Positions 5,998 through 9,355 of a stretch of 9,355 nt of DNA are shown one piece after another (position 1 is the stretch's first letter; each line of letters begins with the position of its first letter). The notes under the pieces were generated by a model. The model saw only the letters and a list, made by a program, of their open reading frames with translations. It was not told the DNA's origin and did no database searches. The DNA is from JASMHC01 sp964453855 (GTDB taxonomy: Bacteria; Pseudomonadota; Alphaproteobacteria; Rhodobacterales; Rhodobacteraceae): assembly GCA_964453855.1 (NCBI GenBank), contig CAYVRN010000088.1, positions 1 to 9,355 on the forward strand, given 5' to 3'. Position numbers and translations under genes: made by a program.

Positions 5998-7542
5998 TTA
6001 CATAAAGGCATCAGGCATAGATGCCCTTTTTGCTTCCACATAATCGCGAAGGCGTTGTTCGATTTCCGGATCAAGCGCTGGTTGCTGATAGGTGTTCAAA
6101 AGATTTTCGACACGCTTTTTCGCTAGCGCCATTGTATCGCTACCGCCCTCTTCTTCCCAAGTTTCAAACGGCTTGTAGTCCAGAATCTCGGTCCGCCAAA
6201 AAGCTGTTTTAAAGTTTGCTTGCGTATGTTCGCAGCCAAGGTAGTGTCCACCCGGTCCCACTTCTCGGATTGCATCCATAGCTTGAGCGTCCTCGTCATA
6301 GCGAACACCTTCAGCCAATTTATGCAAAACGCCAAGTTGATCTGCGTCCATCACAAATTTTTCGAACGATGAAACCAGCCCACCTTCAAGCCAGCCACAA
6401 GAGTGCAACATGAAGTTCACACCCGACATCAAACCCATGTTTAGGCTGTTGGCTGTTTCGTAGGCTGCTTGTGCATCGGGTAATTTTGAACCGGTAAACG
6501 AGCCTGCTGAACGATATGGAAGACCTAGACGGCGCGCCAACTGACCGGCTCCGTAGGATATCAAGCTGGCCTCAGGTGTCCCGAATGTAGGAGCGCCAGA
6601 GTTCATGTCGATGGATGTCACAAAGGCACCAAAGATCACGGGTGCGCCTTTTCGGATCAACTGGCTGTAAGCCACACCAGCCAGTACCTCGGCCAGAACC
6701 TGAGTGAGTGTACCGGTCACTGATACCGGCGCCATCGCCCCGCCAACAATGAACGGAGAAATGATGCACGCTTGATTGTTCTTCGCGTAGACTTCAAGTG
6801 CTCCCATCATCACATCATCAAAGGTCATTGGCGAGTTGATGTTGATCAAGCTTGTCATAACAGTGTTTTCTTGGACGAACTCTTTGCCGAACAAGATTTC
6901 ACACATTTCAACGCTATCCTGCGCGCGGCTGGGTTCCGTTACAGACCCCATGAACGGCTTATCTGACAACGTCATATGCGCCAACAGCATATCAAGGTGA
7001 CGTTTATTCACCGGAATGTCGGTAGGTTCACAAACAGTTCCACCCGAGTGATGAAGCCACTTGGACATATAGCCAAGTTTCACCAATTTTTCAAAATCGG
7101 CCATTGTTGCGTAACGGCGACCACCATCACTATCACGCACGAAAGGAGGGCCATAAACCGGCGCGCAAACCAAAGTGTTTCCACCGATCTCAACAGATCT
7201 TTCCGGATTTCGGGCATGCTGCGTGAATTTGGACGGAGCGGTTTTACAAAGTTCTCGTGCCAATCCTCTTGGAATACGCACACGCTCGCCTTCAATCGAT
7301 GCCCCAGCTTCCCGCCAACGCTCGAGAGCCTTCGGATTGTCCACGAAGTTTACACCGACTTCTTCAAGGATCGTTTCGGCGTTTTGTTCGATGATCGAAA
7401 GAGCCTCATCGTTGAGCACTTCAAACAGCGGAATATTACGCTCGATATACTTGGCCGTTTCGATTTTTACTGCAGTTCGCTCTGCACGGCGGGCGGCTCC
7501 TCCGCCTCCACGGGCGCGACGACGAGTTGGGGCTTCAGTCAT
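5998..7542 (-). CDS. Trimethylamine methyltransferase (MttB) family protein, non-pyrrolysine type
   Basis: A 514-residue protein of the MttB superfamily, the corrinoid-dependent methyltransferases. Family landmarks are an Arg/Gly-rich N-terminus (6-22), then GVNFVDNPKALERWREAGA (63-81), the SGGTVCEPTDIP region (166-177), GAFVTSIDMNSGAPTFGTPE (305-324) and SAGSFTGSKLPDAQAAYE (345-362). Archaeal MttB has an in-frame amber codon for pyrrolysine. Here the frame has no internal TAG, and Phe349 appears to sit at or near that position (by-eye alignment). Known homologues without pyrrolysine include the glycine betaine methyltransferase MtgB, so a quaternary or methylated amine is a reasonable guess at the substrate, but it is not shown. 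No corrinoid protein or partner methyltransferase is in the window. The frame opens at a GTG (7596), but I chose the ATG at 7542 because AAGGTGA precedes it by six bases and MTEAPTRRRARGG is typical. A terminator follows. Confidence 0.9.
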   Translation of the reverse strand: MTEAPTRRRARGGGGAARRAERTAVKIETAKYIERNIPLFEVLNDEALSIIEQNAETILEEVGVNFVDNPKALERWREAGASIEGERVRIPRGLARELCKTAPSKFTQHARNPERSVEIGGNTLVCAPVYGPPFVRDSDGGRRYATMADFEKLVKLGYMSKWLHHSGGTVCEPTDIPVNKRHLDMLLAHMTLSDKPFMGSVTEPSRAQDSVEMCEILFGKEFVQENTVMTSLININSPMTFDDVMMGALEVYAKNNQACIISPFIVGGAMAPVSVTGTLTQVLAEVLAGVAYSQLIRKGAPVIFGAFVTSIDMNSGAPTFGTPEASLISYGAGQLARRLGLPYRSAGSFTGSKLPDAQAAYETANSLNMGLMSGVNFMLHSCGWLEGGLVSSFEKFVMDADQLGVLHKLAEGVRYDEDAQAMDAIREVGPGGHYLGCEHTQANFKTAFWRTEILDYKPFETWEEEGGSDTMALAKKRVENLLNTYQQPALDPEIEQRLRDYVEAKRASMPDAFM

Positions 7543-7736
7543 GTTAGTCACCTTTTGCGGCGTTGATTTTGGTAGGGTGATACTCGCATTCAGCACGAAG
7601 CTTCTCGCGGATAACGTCTATTGTGTGGCGAAAACGACATTCGTAGACCAAGAGAAGCGCGTTTCTGTGATGCACGAAGCTCTATTGGTTAAGTTTTTAA
7701 CTTGCGCAAAAACCTATGCAGCCCTACTAGGCGCTC
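7543..7736. promoter_or_regulatory. Divergent intergenic region between the mttB-like gene and guaA
   Basis: This 194 bp gap should carry promoters for both genes. I cannot point to a convincing -35/-10 pair on either strand. It contains a 10 bp direct repeat (reported separately) and a short inverted repeat, GTTAA (7688-7692) and TTAAC (7697-7701), about 35 bp before guaA. The mttB ribosome-binding site lies at its left end, and a weak one for guaA (AGG at 7729-7731) at its right end. Confidence 0.4.
7593..7681 (+). repeat. 10 bp direct repeat GCACGAAGCT, two copies
   Basis: The same ten bases occur at 7593-7602 and 7672-7681, 79 bp apart start to start, in the non-coding region upstream of both the mttB-like gene and guaA. 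Paired copies in a divergent promoter region could be regulator sites. Two copies of a decamer can also arise by chance. Confidence 0.45.
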
Positions 7737-9296
7737 ATGAGTACCGAGACCCACGACCGCCTACTTATCATCGACTTCGGAAGCCAGGTTACGCAGCTAA
7801 TTGCCCGTCGCCTGCGCGAACTGAATGTCTATTGTGAAATTCACCCCTATCAGAATGTAACCATGGATTTGATCCGTGAAATGGCGCCCAAAGCCATCAT
7901 CTTTTCAGGTGGACCTGATAGCGTCACCCGTGAAGGCAGCCCACGTGCTCCCGAAGGTGTATTTGAATTTGGCGTACCGATCCTTGGTATCTGCTATGGA
8001 CAGCAGGTCATGATGCATCAATTGGGTGGCAAAGTCGAAAGCGGGCACGGAACCGCCGAATTCGGACGCGCTTACGTCACACCCATAAACACTCTGGATA
8101 TTCTGGATGGCTGGTTTGCAGACGGAAACGAGCAGGTTTGGATGTCGCATGGCGATCACGTGTCGGAAATTGCGCCTGGGTTCGAAGTCTACGGCACGTC
8201 TCCAAACGCACCGTTTGCGATAACAGCTGACACTTCGCGTCACTTCTATGCTGTCCAGTTTCACCCCGAGGTACATCACACGCCTAACGGCAAAAAGCTG
8301 TATGAAAACTTCGTGAAGCTGGCCGGTTTCAAAAGCGACTGGACGATGGGCGCCTACCGCGAGGAAATGATCCGAAAAATCCGCGAACAGGTCGGCGATA
8401 AACAAGTCATTTGCGGGCTGTCTGGCGGAGTCGATAGCTCTGTCGCAGCGATCCTGATTCACGAAGCGATTGGCGATCAGTTAACCTGTGTGTTTGTCGA
8501 TCACGGCCTTCTTCGCAAAAACGAAGCTCAGGAAGTCGTTGGCATGTTCCGCGACAATTACAACATCAAACTGATTCACGCCGACGAAAGCGATCTATTT
8601 TTGGGAGAGCTTGACGGTCAATCAGACCCGGAAACAAAGCGCAAAATCATTGGCAAGCTGTTCATAGACGTTTTCCAAAAACACGCAGATACCATTGAAG
8701 GGGCTGAATTCCTGGCTCAGGGCACTTTGTACCCAGATGTCATCGAATCCGTATCATTCAGCGGCGGACCGTCTGTTACTATCAAATCACACCACAACGT
8801 GGGTGGTTTGCCCGAAAAGATGGGCTTGAAACTTGTCGAGCCGCTTCGAGAGCTGTTCAAAGATGAAGTTCGTGCATTGGGGCGCGAGTTGGGATTGCCA
8901 GACAGCTTTATCGGTCGTCACCCCTTCCCTGGCCCCGGATTGGCGATCCGTTGCCCCGGCGAAATTACGCGTGAAAAACTTGCGATCCTGCGCGAGGCCG
9001 ATGCAGTTTACATCGACCAAATCCGCAAACACGGACTTTACGATGATATCTGGCAGGCCTTTGTTGCAATTCTTCCGGTACGCACCGTTGGGGTTATGGG
9101 TGACGGACGAACTTATGACTACGCCTGTGCCCTGCGGGCCGTGACCTCTGTCGACGGTATGACGGCTGACTATTACCCGTTTAGCCACGATTTCCTTGGA
9201 GAAACGGCCACCCGTATCATCAACGAAGTCAAGGGCATCAATCGCGTGACCTACGACGTAACTTCGAAGCCTCCGGGAACGATCGAGTGGGAGTAA
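7737..9296 (+). CDS. guaA: GMP synthase (glutamine-hydrolysing)
   Basis: A complete 519-residue GMP synthetase, which amidates XMP to GMP using ATP and glutamine in the last step of de novo guanine nucleotide synthesis. The N-terminal class I glutamine amidotransferase domain (about 8-195) has IIDFGSQVTQLIARR, then GICYGQQ with catalytic Cys86, and FHPEVHHT with His176 and Glu178. The ATP pyrophosphatase domain (about 200-395) begins with the P-loop LSGGVDSSVAA (SGGVDSS at 229-235). The C-terminal dimerisation domain contains PVRTVGVMGDGRTYDYACAL and ends in the conserved KPPGTIEWE. Length and all catalytic residues are normal. The ATG start follows a weak TAGG-type ribosome-binding site. It is divergent from the mttB-like gene. 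No guaB is adjacent, so it looks monocistronic within the window. Confidence 0.98.
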   Translation: MSTETHDRLLIIDFGSQVTQLIARRLRELNVYCEIHPYQNVTMDLIREMAPKAIIFSGGPDSVTREGSPRAPEGVFEFGVPILGICYGQQVMMHQLGGKVESGHGTAEFGRAYVTPINTLDILDGWFADGNEQVWMSHGDHVSEIAPGFEVYGTSPNAPFAITADTSRHFYAVQFHPEVHHTPNGKKLYENFVKLAGFKSDWTMGAYREEMIRKIREQVGDKQVICGLSGGVDSSVAAILIHEAIGDQLTCVFVDHGLLRKNEAQEVVGMFRDNYNIKLIHADESDLFLGELDGQSDPETKRKIIGKLFIDVFQKHADTIEGAEFLAQGTLYPDVIESVSFSGGPSVTIKSHHNVGGLPEKMGLKLVEPLRELFKDEVRALGRELGLPDSFIGRHPFPGPGLAIRCPGEITREKLAILREADAVYIDQIRKHGLYDDIWQAFVAILPVRTVGVMGDGRTYDYACALRAVTSVDGMTADYYPFSHDFLGETATRIINEVKGINRVTYDVTSKPPGTIEWE

Positions 9297-9315
9297 TTCC
9301 CAAGGCGTAATTTTA

Positions 9316-9336
9316 GGACAAAGTCTGACTTAGTCC
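9316..9336 (+). terminator. Imperfect hairpin after guaA, possible terminator
   Basis: GGAC (9316-9319) pairs with GTCC (9333-9336). Inside, after an A/A mismatch, AAGT (9321-9324) pairs with ACTT (9328-9331) around a CTG loop. It begins 20 bp after the guaA stop, as a terminator would. It lacks a T-run, being followed by CCCTG, so it may instead be a 3'-end stabilising hairpin or a protein-binding dyad. Confidence 0.4.
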
Positions 9337-9355
9337 CCCTGTTCACATTGCTGTT

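Noticed and set aside
7688..7701. TTAA-rich inverted repeat as a CtrA binding site
   Set aside because: The two TTAA elements are 4 bp apart, not the 7 bp of the CtrA consensus.
7175..7837. 220-residue open frame on the plus strand across the mttB-like gene and into guaA
   Set aside because: It lies antisense to well-recognised coding sequence, has no family motifs, and overlaps the true guaA start. It is a shadow frame.
7905..8462. 185-residue open frame on the minus strand
   Set aside because: It is antisense to the glutaminase domain of guaA, with no supporting motifs.

Overview
The window looks like an ordinary chromosomal stretch from an alphaproteobacterium, most likely a marine Rhodobacteraceae (Roseobacter-group) member. 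The pointers are an alphaproteobacterial DUF6456 helix-turn-helix protein, a short RatA/COQ10-type protein, a non-pyrrolysine MttB homologue with an Arg/Gly-rich N-terminus, and a lipoyl synthase of alphaproteobacterial type. Base composition is fairly balanced for that group. This assignment rests on recognising protein families by eye, not on a database search. I see no rRNA, tRNA, CRISPR array, transposase, integrase or phage gene.

Layout. At the left edge (+) is the 3' end of an ammonium transporter gene, closed by a strong hairpin terminator. Next, on the minus strand, come an MmgE/PrpD-family gene (distal) and a RatA/COQ10-like gene (proximal), overlapping by 4 nt as a coupled pair. Divergent from them on the plus strand is hpt (purine salvage), then after 171 bp a membrane-anchored diheme cytochrome c gene. 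That gene converges on lipA (minus), and the two stop codons share one CTAG. Further right on the minus strand are the DUF6456 gene and then an mttB-like methyltransferase gene with its own rho-independent terminator between them. Divergent from mttB is a complete guaA (GMP synthetase), which runs almost to the right edge. Coding density is very high and no gene-free gap exceeds 200 bp.

How the genes fit together. hpt and guaA both feed the guanine nucleotide pool but are not in one operon. lipA supplies lipoate for the 2-oxoacid dehydrogenases and the glycine cleavage system. The RatA/COQ10-like protein and the cytochrome touch the quinone/respiratory side of metabolism. The MmgE/PrpD protein and the MttB homologue are catabolic enzymes whose substrates cannot be read from the sequence. 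I found no convincing novel multi-gene system. The points worth checking are the orphan cytochrome, the MttB homologue without a corrinoid partner, the RatA/PrpD coupling, the unclear start of the DUF6456 gene, and a few small DNA motifs.

Several start codons were revised from the longest open frame by ribosome-binding site and family N-terminus: RatA-like, hpt, cytochrome c and mttB.
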